Assembly: GCA_944323655.1 (NCBI GenBank)
Contig: CALUTL010000001.1
Coordinates: 62,001 to 126,000 of the forward strand
Direction of reading: 5' to 3'
Source: Candidatus Gastranaerophilales bacterium
GTDB lineage: Bacteria; Cyanobacteriota; Vampirovibrionia; Gastranaerophilales; Gastranaerophilaceae
DNA: 64,000 nucleotides
Positions 36,755 through 45,947 of this stretch are shown piece by piece; position 1 is the first letter of the stretch, and the number at the start of each line of letters is the position of its first letter. The notes below the pieces were generated by a model. That model did no database searches. It was not told where the DNA came from and saw only the letters and a program-made list of their open reading frames with translations. A program made the position numbers and the translations under genes.

Positions 36755-37858
36755 ATGAAACTCAAAAATTTGAAACTTTCAAATTATCGAAACTGCAAAG
36801 ATTTGGAGCTTAATTTAGACTCCGGCAAAATTCTTATTATCGGAAAAAATGCTCAGGGAAAAACCAACATTTTAGAAAGCATTTACTTTCTTTCAACCCT
36901 TAAAAGTCCAAGGACTTCTAATAATATTGAAATTATAAATTTTGATGCGGATTTTGCAAATATTGAAGCAGAAATTATTAAAGCTGATACCAATGTTTCT
37001 TTAAATTTTTATTATTCAAAAGAAAAAACACGCACACTTAAAGTAAACGGGCTTAAAACCACACCTAAGAACTTTAAGCTGGTTTTAAAAACGGTTTTAT
37101 TTTCGACGAACGATCTTCTGCTTTTAAGAGGAAATCCGTCCGACAGAAGAGATTGGCTTGACAGAGCAATTTCACAAGTTTATCCGGCCTACGATGAAAG
37201 GCTTTCAAAGTATGAAAAAATAAGAGTTCAAAAAAACAACTTTCTTAAGGGCCTTATAAAAGGCGGAACGCCGGACGAAACACTTCTTGATGTTTTGAAC
37301 GAACAGCTTGCTATTACTGGAAGCAACATTATTTATTTAAGAATTAAATTTCTGTCAGAAATTGAACGTCTTGCAAAAGAAAAACATCGAATTATAAGTG
37401 AAACCGAAGATCTTCGGCTTGAATACGATTGTTCTTTTCTTGAGGGAGAACGTGAACTTGAAGATATCTTACAAAAATTTCACCAAGCACTTGAAGAAAG
37501 AAAAATTGAAGAAATTCGGCGAGGACAGGCTTGTGTCGGCCCGCATAGAGATGACATTATTTTTTACATTAACGAAAATGAAGCCACAAAATTTGCCTCT
37601 CAAGGTCAACAGCGCACTGTTGTCCTTGCCTTAAAGCTTTCAGAACTTGACATAATCACAGCAAAAACAGGAGATGAACCAATTCTGCTTCTTGATGATG
37701 TTTTGGCTGAACTTGATGATTTAAGACAAAACTATCTTTTAAAATCAATTACTGCAGCAACTCAGGTCGTAATAACCTCTGTTGACACCCTGCTTTTTGA
37801 TGATGAATTTCTGAAAGACGTTAAAATTTATAAAATTGAAAACGGTAATGTAATTTAA
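36755..37858 (+). CDS. recF: DNA replication and repair protein RecF
   Basis: SMC-like ATPase that loads RecA at single-strand gaps with RecO and RecR. About 367 aa: N-terminal MKLKNLKLSNYRNCKDLELN, Walker A IGKNAQGKTNILESIYFLS, the RecF signature (DRRDWLDRAISQVYP), ABC-type signature FASQGQQRTVVLALKLSEL and Walker B PILLLDDVLAELD. The start at 36755 is chosen because RecF proteins normally begin at this point and an upstream ATG lies in the promoter. Here recF is separated from dnaA, unlike in many genomes. Confidence 0.95.
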   Translation: MKLKNLKLSNYRNCKDLELNLDSGKILIIGKNAQGKTNILESIYFLSTLKSPRTSNNIEIINFDADFANIEAEIIKADTNVSLNFYYSKEKTRTLKVNGLKTTPKNFKLVLKTVLFSTNDLLLLRGNPSDRRDWLDRAISQVYPAYDERLSKYEKIRVQKNNFLKGLIKGGTPDETLLDVLNEQLAITGSNIIYLRIKFLSEIERLAKEKHRIISETEDLRLEYDCSFLEGERELEDILQKFHQALEERKIEEIRRGQACVGPHRDDIIFYINENEATKFASQGQQRTVVLALKLSELDIITAKTGDEPILLLDDVLAELDDLRQNYLLKSITAATQVVITSVDTLLFDDEFLKDVKIYKIENGNVI

Positions 37859-37870
37859 TATGATTTAAAA

Positions 37871-38218
37871 CTAGAGCGAAACATTCTTTAAATGCTCTAT
37901 CTTTATCTGAGGTCTTAAAGTTATTCCAATTACATCTATTCGATAGTTTTTAACCTTATTTTCGCTTAAGTAATACTGAACCCCTTTTAAAATGTTTTCA
38001 AACTTCGTCTTTGTAATCGCTTCTAAAGGTGTACCAAAAGCATCTGTTTTTCGGGTTTTAACTTCAACAAAAACAACAGTATCCTTATACTTTGCCACAA
38101 TATCAAGTTCACAAAATCTTGAATAATGCTTGTTTCTTTCAAGAATCGTATAGCCTTGTTTTTCCAAAAATTTGCAAGCTATATCTTCACCGTTATCACC
38201 TAAAGTTCGATTATTCAT
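37871..38218 (-). CDS. yraN: UPF0102 (YraN) family nuclease-like protein
   Basis: Small protein of 115 aa with the predicted endonuclease fold of the YraN family: GEDIACKFLEKQGYTILERNKHY, the catalytic-type pattern ELDIVAKYKDTVVFVEVKTRK (Asp, then ExK), and a C-terminal YRIDVIGI. The biological role of the family is still unclear; a DNA-processing function has been proposed. It follows queF by 12 bases on the same strand and is convergent with recF. Confidence 0.92.
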   Translation of the reverse strand: MNNRTLGDNGEDIACKFLEKQGYTILERNKHYSRFCELDIVAKYKDTVVFVEVKTRKTDAFGTPLEAITKTKFENILKGVQYYLSENKVKNYRIDVIGITLRPQIKIEHLKNVSL

Positions 38219-38230
38219 AAGTTGTTTCCC

Positions 38231-39130
38231 TTATTGCTTAATCCCGTAACGGGCAAGCTTTGTAATATCAAGAAGATTTTCAAGTTTATCGGAATTAGTA
38301 TTTTTTGACCATCTTGAAGGACAAATATCTATTCCTCCTCTCCTTGTATACAAGGCACTTACCAAAAGTTCATCCCCTTCTGACAAAATATCCGATAACC
38401 TTTTGTAAATCATCTCACAGCACTCTTCATGAAAATGAAATTCTGATCTAAAGGATACCAAATATTTAACAAGACTATCTTCTAAAATATGTCTTTTGGA
38501 TTTGTAATAAATAAAGACATCTCCAAAATCAGGCTGGTGTGTAACTCTGCAATTGGAACGCAAAGAATCAAAAGTTAAATAATAACTTTTTTCTTCACAC
38601 AATTCTTCTGCCTGCAAAACCTCCGGAGCCTCTTTAAAATTTTCAATTTTTAGTCTGCTTTCATCAGCAAACTTCATTATGTTTTGAAAATCCTCGAAAA
38701 TCTCCACACTTTTTACACTGTTATCAAGAAAGTTCGCCCAAACTTCAGTTTTTAACTTTTCGCTCAAATCTTTTTCTATTTTATTTTTACAAATTTCCAA
38801 ACATTCATTAATATTTTTGCCAAATTTTGACATATTAAAAGAATTCAAATAAAGCTTCAAAGATTTTGACTCAACCAAGAATTCGCTCTCGCAATCATAT
38901 TTAATTTTCAAAACTCTTGTAACAGGCAAACCGTTTTCAGTCAACGCCGAAAATTCATAAGCGTGCCATACATCCCACCCTAAAAAAGGCAGATTTTTAT
39001 TATCTATATTATATTGCCCACGGTTTTCTTCTCTCGGTATTGCAACAATAAAAGACGGGTTATAAAAATCACTTCCGTCGGTCTTTTTACCCAAATATTT
39101 TGAAGCTATTTCATCAGTCTGTTTTTGCAT
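38231..39130 (-). CDS. queF: 7-cyano-7-deazaguanine reductase, long form
   Basis: NADPH-dependent reduction of preQ0 to preQ1 in queuosine biosynthesis. At 299 aa it is the longer, two-T-fold (YqcD-type, unimodular bacterial) form. The catalytic Cys is in LRSNCRVTHQPDFGDVFI and the substrate-binding region in SFRSEFHFHEECCEMIY; SALYTRRGGIDICPSR completes the C-terminal domain. A TAAAAT box preceded by TGG stands exactly six bases before the ATG, predicting a leaderless mRNA, so a preQ1 riboswitch is ruled out here. yraN follows in the same transcript. Confidence 0.95.
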   Translation of the reverse strand: MQKQTDEIASKYLGKKTDGSDFYNPSFIVAIPREENRGQYNIDNKNLPFLGWDVWHAYEFSALTENGLPVTRVLKIKYDCESEFLVESKSLKLYLNSFNMSKFGKNINECLEICKNKIEKDLSEKLKTEVWANFLDNSVKSVEIFEDFQNIMKFADESRLKIENFKEAPEVLQAEELCEEKSYYLTFDSLRSNCRVTHQPDFGDVFIYYKSKRHILEDSLVKYLVSFRSEFHFHEECCEMIYKRLSDILSEGDELLVSALYTRRGGIDICPSRWSKNTNSDKLENLLDITKLARYGIKQ

Positions 39131-39136
39131 AAGATA

Positions 39137-39142
39137 ATTTTA
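39137..39142 (-). promoter_or_regulatory. Extended -10 box for leaderless queF transcript
   Basis: TGG-TAAAAT, six bases (TATCTT), then the queF ATG. It lies only seven bases from the end of the upstream symporter gene's terminator. Confidence 0.6.
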
Positions 39143-39148
39143 CCATAA

Positions 39149-39174
39149 AAAATCCCGCCTTAGCGCGGGATTTC
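39149..39174 (-). terminator. Terminator of DAACS symporter gene
   Basis: Stem AAATCCCGC/GCGGGATTT followed on the minus strand by TTTTTTATGG, 24 bases after the stop. Confidence 0.85.
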
Positions 39175-39197
39175 AATAATTTTATTATACAATCTCT

Positions 39198-40520
39198 TTA
39201 AGCAATTTCTTCATAAGCTGCGGGGTTGTTAAGCAAGTCGTAGTTAATTTCGTTTTCATTATCAGCAATTGCAGCTGCAACTACGACATCAGAAGTTACA
39301 TTGACAAGAGTTCTCATCATATCGGTAATCCTTTCGATAGTAAACAAGAACGCAAATCCTGTTACCAATTGTTCAGGGCTTAATCCCATACCGTTCAAGA
39401 TTAAAGCAATCGTAATTAATCCAGCACCCGGAATTCCCGCACAAGTAGAAGAAGCAATTATTGCAAGAATTGCAATCTGTACGATTAAGAACGGATCCAA
39501 CACAACTCCATAGGCTTGTGCCAGAAATATTACTGCAACAACCTGCAACAAGGCTGTTCCGTCCATATTTAAAGTTGCACCTAATGGAAGTACAAAACTT
39601 GAAATTTTATGCGAAATTCCGCGTTTTTCACAGCAAGCAATGGTTAATGGCAAAGTTGCAGAAGAACTTGCAGTTCCGAATGCAACCATCATAGCTTCAG
39701 TCACAGCCGAATACAGCATTACGACAGAAACTTTTGAAAACTTCTTCAAGAAAAGCGGATAAACTACACATAATTGAATTAAAAATCCGATTAATAACAC
39801 AAGCAAATATTTTGAAATGCTTGAGAAAATTTCAATACCGAAACTGGAAACGGCACATGCCGTAAGTGCAAATACACCGGGTGCCGCCAAAAACATAATC
39901 CAGTCAGTAATTTTCATTGTTGCTGCAAAAACAGATTCAAAAAACGAAACAATCGGTCTGTTTACGTCTCCGACCTTAGATAGGGCAATTGCAAAAATCA
40001 AACAGAATACAATAATCGGAACCATATCACCTACTGCAACAGAATGAAAAGGATTGTTCGGAATAAATCCTAAGAATATATTTAAAATATTTCCCTGTTG
40101 CTGCTGCATTGTAGCTGCAACCGTTGCTTGAACCTCACTTGCTGCATTTTGCGCTATATAATTTGCAGCCCCGACTCCGGGTTTTATCAAAAGCGCTAAA
40201 ACAGTTCCGATTGCCACTGCCAACGTTGTTATTATTCCGTAATAAACGACCATTTTTGAACCGAATTTGCCTAGCTGTTTGTTATCTCCGACACTTGTAA
40301 TCCCGATTATTATAGCAGACACCACAAGCGGAATTACTACCATCTGGATTAATCTTATAAATACCTGACCTATAAATGTCAAAATATTTGATGCCAAAAG
40401 GTTCGGATGATTGTGAAGAAGTATCCCAACAATTATACCGCCGATAATCCCTAAAAATATATGTCCGTTCCTTTTTATTCCAAGCCCCAGTGCAATTAGG
40501 ATTTGCATGTGTAATTTCAT
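39198..40520 (-). CDS. Dicarboxylate/amino acid:cation symporter
   Basis: Inner-membrane secondary transporter of the DAACS family (GltP, DctA, GltT) taking up glutamate, aspartate or C4-dicarboxylates with Na+ or H+. The 440-aa protein has eight helices and both re-entrant loops: the serine-rich hairpin AFGTASSSATLPLTI and the LPLGATLNMDGTALLQ region, then SSTCAGIPGAGLITIALIL. An acidic tail ends the protein. The substrate among these cannot be fixed by eye. GAGGGC precedes the start. Confidence 0.95.
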   Translation of the reverse strand: MKLHMQILIALGLGIKRNGHIFLGIIGGIIVGILLHNHPNLLASNILTFIGQVFIRLIQMVVIPLVVSAIIIGITSVGDNKQLGKFGSKMVVYYGIITTLAVAIGTVLALLIKPGVGAANYIAQNAASEVQATVAATMQQQQGNILNIFLGFIPNNPFHSVAVGDMVPIIVFCLIFAIALSKVGDVNRPIVSFFESVFAATMKITDWIMFLAAPGVFALTACAVSSFGIEIFSSISKYLLVLLIGFLIQLCVVYPLFLKKFSKVSVVMLYSAVTEAMMVAFGTASSSATLPLTIACCEKRGISHKISSFVLPLGATLNMDGTALLQVVAVIFLAQAYGVVLDPFLIVQIAILAIIASSTCAGIPGAGLITIALILNGMGLSPEQLVTGFAFLFTIERITDMMRTLVNVTSDVVVAAAIADNENEINYDLLNNPAAYEEIA

Positions 40521-40654
40521 ATAATTGCCCTCATTTTATATCGTTACCTGACAATTATACTATTAATCATTTTAATTTTCAAATGTTTAAGAAAAAAATC
40601 CTGAACCTGAGGGAGAAAATAAAATTCCGCAAATAAAACCTAAATAAAAACTAA

Positions 40655-40684
40655 AACCGCCCTCAAAAATTTTAGGCGGTTAAT
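40655..40684 (-). terminator. Terminator after tRNA-Pro genes
   Basis: AACCGCC/GGCGGTT stem, then TTTTAG on the minus strand, directly downstream of tRNA-Pro(GGG). Confidence 0.65.
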
Positions 40685-40688
40685 TAAA

Positions 40689-40765
40689 TGGTCGGAACGA
40701 CAGGATTTGAACCTGCGACCTCTACCACCCCAAGGTAGCACGCTACCAAGCTGCGCCACGTCCCG
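40689..40765 (-). tRNA. tRNA-Pro, anticodon GGG
   Basis: 77 bases including an encoded CCA tail. Acceptor CGGGACG/CGTTCCG, D arm, anticodon stem CTACC/GGTAG with loop TTGGGGT (anticodon GGG), variable loop AGGTC, and T arm GCAGG-TTCAAAT-CCTGT all fold normally. It lies about 100 bases downstream of a second tRNA-Pro. Confidence 0.97.
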
Positions 40766-40867
40766 TAATTTAAGCAATTATTTAACTGTCAAAATGATTT
40801 TAAATATCTTTAATTTAAGAACCCGAAGTTGTAAAACACCTTCTTAAACTCTGATTTTCATAAAAAA

Positions 40868-40941
40868 TCGGGATGACAGGATTTGAACCTGCGGCCCCCG
40901 CGACCCGAACACGGTGCGCTACCAAGCTGCGCTACATCCCG
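40868..40941 (-). tRNA. tRNA-Pro, anticodon CGG
   Basis: 74 bases, without an encoded CCA: the discriminator A is followed directly by TTTTTT. Acceptor CGGGATG/CATCCCG, anticodon stem CCGTG/CGCGG with loop TTCGGGT (anticodon CGG), and the same T arm as its neighbour. Confidence 0.97.
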
Positions 40942-41053
40942 ATATTTATTTTTCAAAATTTTATTCGACGTATTAAAACATCTCTTTATATATCCGGCCT
41001 CAAAAGACCAGACACATAAAGAATTCTAACACTTAAATCTTACTTGTCAAATT

Positions 41054-41644
41054 TTATTTCGAAGTATTGGGGTTATTCTTTTTTATTTCGTTGTTTGTGC
41101 GTGTATACTTTTCAACCATCTGCTGTCTATCCTTAGATGAAAGTGATGAAACTTTGCCATATTTTTCATAACACATCACACTTTCGCCCTCACACGGACC
41201 GTACACTTTATCCAAACCTAAAATATATCCTATTTCAAACAACAAACTTGCATACAATTCCTCATCTTTTACATTTTTGCCATTGCGATCTATTGTATAT
41301 ACAGTAAGATTTGCTCTGTTAATATAGCCTTCATCCATATTTGTAAAATAGCCGGTTGTTTCAAACCTCTTTGCTTCAGATATAAAATACTTTGTCCGTT
41401 CTTCAATTATATTAACCTTTATAGGAGCATTGTTAGAAAAGAATCTTGTTGAATTATATCTGAATTTAACACGCCCGTTAGTTGAACTTGCCCAAGTTTC
41501 AAAGGCACTTTTTATTGTCCCTTCATACTGGCTTTCAGGAAGATAAACATCTATTGCTGTCATACCCCATCTGGGCATGGTATATGCAAAAGCGCTGCCT
41601 GATACTGATAATAAAATTCCTAATGTTAATAATATCTTTTTCAT
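41054..41644 (-). CDS. Matrixin-like exported protein without zinc ligands
   Basis: Exported protein of about 196 aa with signal peptide MKKILLTLGILLSVSGSAFA. The mature part follows the plan of small bacterial matrixin-family zinc proteases: a first strand IDVYLPESQY, SAFETWASSTNGRVKFRY, and near the C-terminus LYASLLFEIGYILGLDK with a Met-turn-like ESVMCYE. In an active enzyme this would read HExxHxxGxxH; here the three histidines are Phe136, Tyr140 and Lys146, and only Glu137 is kept. It is therefore probably a binding protein or pseudoprotease. A TGTTATAAT box stands six bases before the internal ATG, which decides the start. Confidence 0.82.
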   Translation of the reverse strand: MKKILLTLGILLSVSGSAFAYTMPRWGMTAIDVYLPESQYEGTIKSAFETWASSTNGRVKFRYNSTRFFSNNAPIKVNIIEERTKYFISEAKRFETTGYFTNMDEGYINRANLTVYTIDRNGKNVKDEELYASLLFEIGYILGLDKVYGPCEGESVMCYEKYGKVSSLSSKDRQQMVEKYTRTNNEIKKNNPNTSK

Positions 41645-41650
41645 ATTTAC

Positions 41651-41659
41651 ATTATAACA
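41651..41659 (-). promoter_or_regulatory. Extended -10 box, leaderless matrixin-like gene
   Basis: TGT-TATAAT, six bases (GTAAAT), then ATG at 41644. A longer reading frame starting 27 bases upstream overlaps the box. Confidence 0.6.
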
Positions 41660-41779
41660 TAATTTTTTCATTTTTCAAAATTTTAAATTATCCTTCTCAG
41701 GACTTGAATTTTAGGTTTGTTTCAAGTATCCTTATGGCACATAATACAGGACTTATTAATTTCACAAGGGGGAGCTTAG

Positions 41780-43087
41780 ATGGCTATTATTAATGAACTT
41801 AAATCCATCAACGATATAATTAAAGATTTGGCGCTTTTTATAAGACAAGACCAAACAGTTCAGCCGGATTTTGCTGAATACATTAAAACCATTGGTTTAA
41901 ACAGTTCTTCTTCAACAATGCAGTTTCAGGCTGCATGCTTCAACTATATTTTTGAACGTAAACTCGGCGAAGACAGAAAATCTGTTTTCGATATTTATTT
42001 GGATAGAAAACCGAATTTAGAAGAAATTGATAAAACAATTATTACAGAATTAAAAAACTCCATTTCCTCAATTTTTGAAGTGAAAAAAGTTTTAAGAAGC
42101 GGATTTAGCCTTTATAACATTGTCAACGAAAAAACTTATGAAGCCTTATCATTAGTTAAGATGACTTCTTTTAGGGGGCTTGGAGCAGGACAATTTGTTG
42201 TAGCGAGAATATTCTATCATAATGAAAACTGCTATCTGCTTGAAATATCAGGTGTTTTGGCATCTGCAAGAAAAGATGAAGCTTACAGATATGCCGTTGC
42301 AAAAATTGTTCAAGAACCTGAGCTTGTTTATATTGACAACCCTGAAAAACAAAAAGAAATCGAAGATGAAGTTGACAACATTTACAATAAATTCACTGAA
42401 TTTTTCGGAAGCGATGAAGTTGTGACAACAAACAAATTTGCGGATGATCTTATCGGATTGTTCAATGACTTCTCTGAATCCGGAGAAAAATCCGATTTTA
42501 GTGATAAAATTCAGCTTCCGGAAAAATACCGCTATTTTGAAGTAAAAGAATTTAACAACAGTTACAGCAATTTCCTTGAAAATTCACTTGGCGGATTTTC
42601 TTCACACGAAGAAACTTATGATGTTGGAATTATCTTTGACAGAGAATTAGGAATGTACGCCGTGCCTTTTTACGGAACATTCAACAAGATTTTCGAAACT
42701 GAAAATATAAATGAAATCGAAAATTATGACAAATGTGTAGAATATTTTATTTATAACGACAAAATTTCAGCAAACTTGATTAAGAAAGTTGCATCGAAAC
42801 ATCCGAATTTTATGGAAACGGTAAATAAAGTTTTACAAAATAGTTACAGGCTTGAGGATATTTTAAAGCAATACAAAAGCAAATATCTAGATAACAAGAT
42901 TTTCTCCTCGACAACCGTTCTTTATAAGTCTAAGGCCTTCTCGCAAACGCTTGGTATTATTGAAGAAATTGAAGAAAAACCAAAACTTGATACGACCAAA
43001 ATTGATATTTCTAAAATCGGGAGAAACGATCCTTGCCCTTGCGGAAGCGGCAAAAAATTCAAAAAATGCTGCGGAGCTAATCTTTAA
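41780..43087 (+). CDS. SEC-C motif protein of unknown function
   Basis: 435-aa cytoplasmic protein ending in a SEC-C zinc motif, [20 protein letters not shown], like the one at the C-terminus of SecA that binds zinc and SecB or ribosomes. The preceding 400 residues are not recognised: acidic, mostly helical, with repeats of Phe and Tyr ([33 protein letters not shown]). The motif is often a portable tag on unrelated proteins, so a link to secretion is only possible. The start is supported by GGGGGAG. Confidence 0.85.
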   Translation: MAIINELKSINDIIKDLALFIRQDQTVQPDFAEYIKTIGLNSSSSTMQFQAACFNYIFERKLGEDRKSVFDIYLDRKPNLEEIDKTIITELKNSISSIFEVKKVLRSGFSLYNIVNEKTYEALSLVKMTSFRGLGAGQFVVARIFYHNENCYLLEISGVLASARKDEAYRYAVAKIVQEPELVYIDNPEKQKEIEDEVDNIYNKFTEFFGSDEVVTTNKFADDLIGLFNDFSESGEKSDFSDKIQLPEKYRYFEVKEFNNSYSNFLENSLGGFSSHEETYDVGIIFDRELGMYAVPFYGTFNKIFETENINEIENYDKCVEYFIYNDKISANLIKKVASKHPNFMETVNKVLQNSYRLEDILKQYKSKYLDNKIFSSTTVLYKSKAFSQTLGIIEEIEEKPKLDTTKIDISKIGRNDPCPCGSGKKFKKCCGANL

Positions 43088-43116
43088 TACTTGTTATTAA
43101 TTGAGAAATTTTATTT

Positions 43117-43150
43117 GGCGCAAAATTTAAAAATAAATTTTGCGCCTTTA
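43117..43150. terminator. Bidirectional terminator, SEC-C gene / maf
   Basis: Perfect 12-base stem GGCGCAAAATTT/AAATTTTGCGCC between convergent genes, with A/T runs on both sides. Confidence 0.85.
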
Positions 43151-43154
43151 AAAA

Positions 43155-43718
43155 CTACAAATTTTCAATCATTTCGCAAACTGTTTTTCCGCAAAGTCCG
43201 ATAATATTTTCAAGGCTTCCTTCATAATTTTTTATGTACCCCAAAGGCATCTCCTGAATTCCGTACGAACCTGCTTTATCGTAGGGTTTGTAATTTTTTA
43301 TATAAAAATCGATCTGCTCATCCGATAATTTTTCGAACTCAACTTTACTTGTAACGGAACAGATTTTTTCTTCTCCTGTTTCCGTATTGATTACAGCGAT
43401 TGAGGTTACAACTTCGTGTTTTCTGCCTGAAAGTTTTTTAAGCATTTCAAATGCTTCTGCATAATCCTTAGGTTTACCTAAAATCTTGCCGTCCAAAACT
43501 ACTACCGTATCGGCACCGATTATTACAGAAGGTTCTTTAACAAGTTTAACGACCGCTTTTGCCTTATTGTATGCTAAATTTTCCACAAAAGAATAAGAAA
43601 AATCCGTCACGGTGTGATCTTCCTGATACGGTGACGGGATTACTTTGAATTTTATATTATGTTGTTTCAATATATCCGCTCTTCGTGGTGACGAAGAAGC
43701 CAGGATTATTTTCCCCAT
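43155..43718 (-). CDS. maf: Maf-family nucleoside triphosphate pyrophosphatase
   Basis: Hydrolyses dTTP/UTP or modified nucleotides; a house-cleaning enzyme linked to cell division arrest. The 187-aa protein has the Maf signature ILASSSPRRADILKQHNI, the metal-binding VIIGADTVVVLDGKILGKPKD, LSGRKHEVVTSIAV and DKAGSYGIQEMPLGYI. It lies 51 bases after a small unknown gene on the same strand; AGAGGTG precedes the start. Confidence 0.96.
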   Translation of the reverse strand: MGKIILASSSPRRADILKQHNIKFKVIPSPYQEDHTVTDFSYSFVENLAYNKAKAVVKLVKEPSVIIGADTVVVLDGKILGKPKDYAEAFEMLKKLSGRKHEVVTSIAVINTETGEEKICSVTSKVEFEKLSDEQIDFYIKNYKPYDKAGSYGIQEMPLGYIKNYEGSLENIIGLCGKTVCEMIENL

Positions 43719-43769
43719 TTCAACACCTCTTTTTTTATTATTCTAATATAAAAAAGAGGCGTTTCAAAC

Positions 43770-44012
43770 TTAGTATTGCGCGGCAGGGGATTTTTGATAT
43801 TTCGCCGTGCGGGCATTTATTGCGTAACACGCAATATTCAATTTCTGTTTTAGAAGCATCATGTTTCGGGACATACTTGCGTAATCATTCATTGCTTCCA
43901 TCATTCTATCCGGATCAACCATTGATTCCATGTTGTCATGGTTATCTACTTTTTCTTCTGCGTATTTTTTGACTAACAGCTGGTCAATATAGTCTTCTGC
44001 ACCTATTGCCAT
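43770..44012 (-). CDS. Small unknown protein upstream of maf
   Basis: Not recognised; 80 aa, helical and Met/Asn-rich (MESMVDPDRMMEAMNDYASM), with no signal peptide or membrane segment. The C-terminus is QKSPAAQY. A strong ribosome site GGAGG stands before the ATG. The spacing to maf suggests one transcript. Confidence 0.7.
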   Translation of the reverse strand: MAIGAEDYIDQLLVKKYAEEKVDNHDNMESMVDPDRMMEAMNDYASMSRNMMLLKQKLNIACYAINARTAKYQKSPAAQY

Positions 44013-44072
44013 ACGTGTCCTCCCTATGAGATTTTCCTATTAACTTTTGTGTGTGAGATTTCCGTAGGATGT

Positions 44073-44091
44073 TTATACAACATCCCATATA
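44073..44091. repeat. Inverted repeat upstream of 44012 gene
   Basis: GGATGTT, five-base loop, AACATCC. It lies in the leader or promoter of the small gene upstream of maf; possible operator or RNA hairpin. Confidence 0.4.
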
Positions 44092-44202
44092 TTCCTTATA
44101 TATCTATTAAGTATTTCTTTCCCTAAAAATTGCCTATTTTTTTCGATTTGTGAAGAAATATTAAGATGAATTTATTTACTTTATTTTTTTGCCTCAAACG
44201 AT

Positions 44203-44208
44203 TATAAT
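44203..44208 (+). promoter_or_regulatory. -10 box, leaderless U32-family gene
   Basis: TATAAT, six bases (AATCTT), then ATG at 44215, with no ribosome site between. Confidence 0.6.
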
Positions 44209-44214
44209 AATCTT

Positions 44215-45876
44215 ATGAAAGATATAGTGGTCGCGGCACCGGTTAAAAAACCGGAGGATATAGAGCTTTTCAGCACAAGAACAAAGTGCAGAGATTATTA
44301 CGTTTATTATAAGAAGTTTCTTAATAATAATTTCGAATATGTCAACGAGTTTGTCGAAACCGCAAAGAAATTCGACTGTAAGATTTATATTAATTTCAAA
44401 CACGACATAACGGAAGACAACCTTCCCGAGATAAAAAAGATGCTGAAATTCCTTAAAACCGCAGGAATTGACGGGATTTTCATTAACAGTTTCGCTATCC
44501 TTGAAGCTATAAAAGTTTTCAAATTACCGTTTAAAGTCATTGTTGATTCTTACTTTGACATTCACAACTTGTCCGGAATTGATTTTATAAACAACTTCCA
44601 CAAAGTTGATGAAGTCATAATTACCGAGGAAATTTACCTTAAAAATATCGCAAAAATCAAGAAATATACCAAATTACCTCTTGCAATAGATGCGGATAAT
44701 CTTCCTTGGTGCGCAGAGGACATTAAAAAGTCAGGCGCAGTTGATAAAGTTGTGATAAAAGGTAAATTTGCGACTTCCGAGGAAATTCTTGAAGGTATTG
44801 AGCTTGTTGAAAACATTCTTGCAAAACCCAAGATTTTCAAAAATCACAAGCTTCCGTTTAAGCATGTAAGAAAAAGTATTTATCAGACAAATCATTTTAC
44901 CGGCGATATGGTTTGCGCAGAAGGAAAAGATTTTAAATTCAGCCGTAACATCAGAAATTTTGAATGGGAAATTGAACAGGCAGAAACACCGGATAAAATC
45001 AATTTTAAGAAAACCGATGATTTAAAAATCAATTTAAGATTGTCGGAACTTGCGCAAATTAAAGAGCTTGGGAAATACATTAAAAAATTCGGCACAAATC
45101 CTATACATTCAATAGAATACGGAGAAATTTTATCAACAAGCGACTTATCGACAAGCAGTTTCAGCGAGATTATTACAAAAGTCAAGAAATTCTGCAAAAA
45201 GCACGATATAAAATTCCAGCTTTCAACTCCAAGAATATTGATAGAAAGGGATTTTGACAGGGTTTACGAGTATGTAAAGCAGTTATTACTTGAAAATCCG
45301 GCACCGGACAGCCTGATAATTAATAATATCGGATATTTTTGGGCAGTAATAAACGATGATGACATAAACCATATTCCGGTTGAAATAGGTCAGGGCATAA
45401 ATCTTTTAAACAGCCTATCAATAAAATGTTTAAACAATCTTGCGCCGATAAACACCGTAGATTTCACCTCATTTTCGGATATGGAAAGCGCAATAAGAAC
45501 AATTAAAAAATTAAAAGGGGTTATACCAAATAAAAAATACACCATTGCAGGCAACATAAGAGTTCCGACTCTGGGACTTTGCCCCTTAAACAATGACAGC
45601 GCCATAATTTCAAGATTATCCTGCAAGGCTCCTTGTCATAAAGGAGGATTTGCACTGAATGATCCGTCATTAAAGAAAATTTACCCGTTTACCTGCGACG
45701 GATTTTGCAGAATGCACATGTTTGAAGACAGGATTTTGGAAGATTTTGACAAAGTTGATATCCTTAATAATGCCGGAGTAAACGAATTTGTATTTGATTT
45801 TAGCGCACTTAACGCAAAATTTGTGCCGATATTACTAAACAAATTTTTTCTCAGCCGTGAAAATAACGCCGAATAA
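44215..45876 (+). CDS. U32 peptidase-family-like protein
   Basis: 553-aa cytoplasmic protein with two barrel-like halves. Residues 1-200 resemble the TIM-barrel start of U32 proteins (DCKIYINFKHDITEDNL, GIDGIFINSFAI); residues about 290-540 repeat the plan and end with GNIRVPTLGLCPLNNDS, SRLSCKAPCHKGGFALND and YPFTCDGFCRMHMFEDR, a cysteine set like the iron-sulfur cluster ligands of U32 members such as UbiU, UbiV and RlhA. Those act in O2-independent hydroxylation of ubiquinone or RNA, so a hydroxylase role is more likely than proteolysis. The subfamily is not clear, and the sequence is divergent. Confidence 0.75.
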   Translation: MKDIVVAAPVKKPEDIELFSTRTKCRDYYVYYKKFLNNNFEYVNEFVETAKKFDCKIYINFKHDITEDNLPEIKKMLKFLKTAGIDGIFINSFAILEAIKVFKLPFKVIVDSYFDIHNLSGIDFINNFHKVDEVIITEEIYLKNIAKIKKYTKLPLAIDADNLPWCAEDIKKSGAVDKVVIKGKFATSEEILEGIELVENILAKPKIFKNHKLPFKHVRKSIYQTNHFTGDMVCAEGKDFKFSRNIRNFEWEIEQAETPDKINFKKTDDLKINLRLSELAQIKELGKYIKKFGTNPIHSIEYGEILSTSDLSTSSFSEIITKVKKFCKKHDIKFQLSTPRILIERDFDRVYEYVKQLLLENPAPDSLIINNIGYFWAVINDDDINHIPVEIGQGINLLNSLSIKCLNNLAPINTVDFTSFSDMESAIRTIKKLKGVIPNKKYTIAGNIRVPTLGLCPLNNDSAIISRLSCKAPCHKGGFALNDPSLKKIYPFTCDGFCRMHMFEDRILEDFDKVDILNNAGVNEFVFDFSALNAKFVPILLNKFFLSRENNAE

Positions 45877-45947
45877 CTTCGCTTGATTAAAGCAAAATTA
45901 AAACACAGACTTTATTCATGCTAAACTGCAATAAAAAGGAGAAATAA

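Noticed and set aside
39131-39197. preQ1 riboswitch before queF
   Set aside because: The predicted leaderless start leaves no leader, and the only hairpin is the terminator of the upstream gene.
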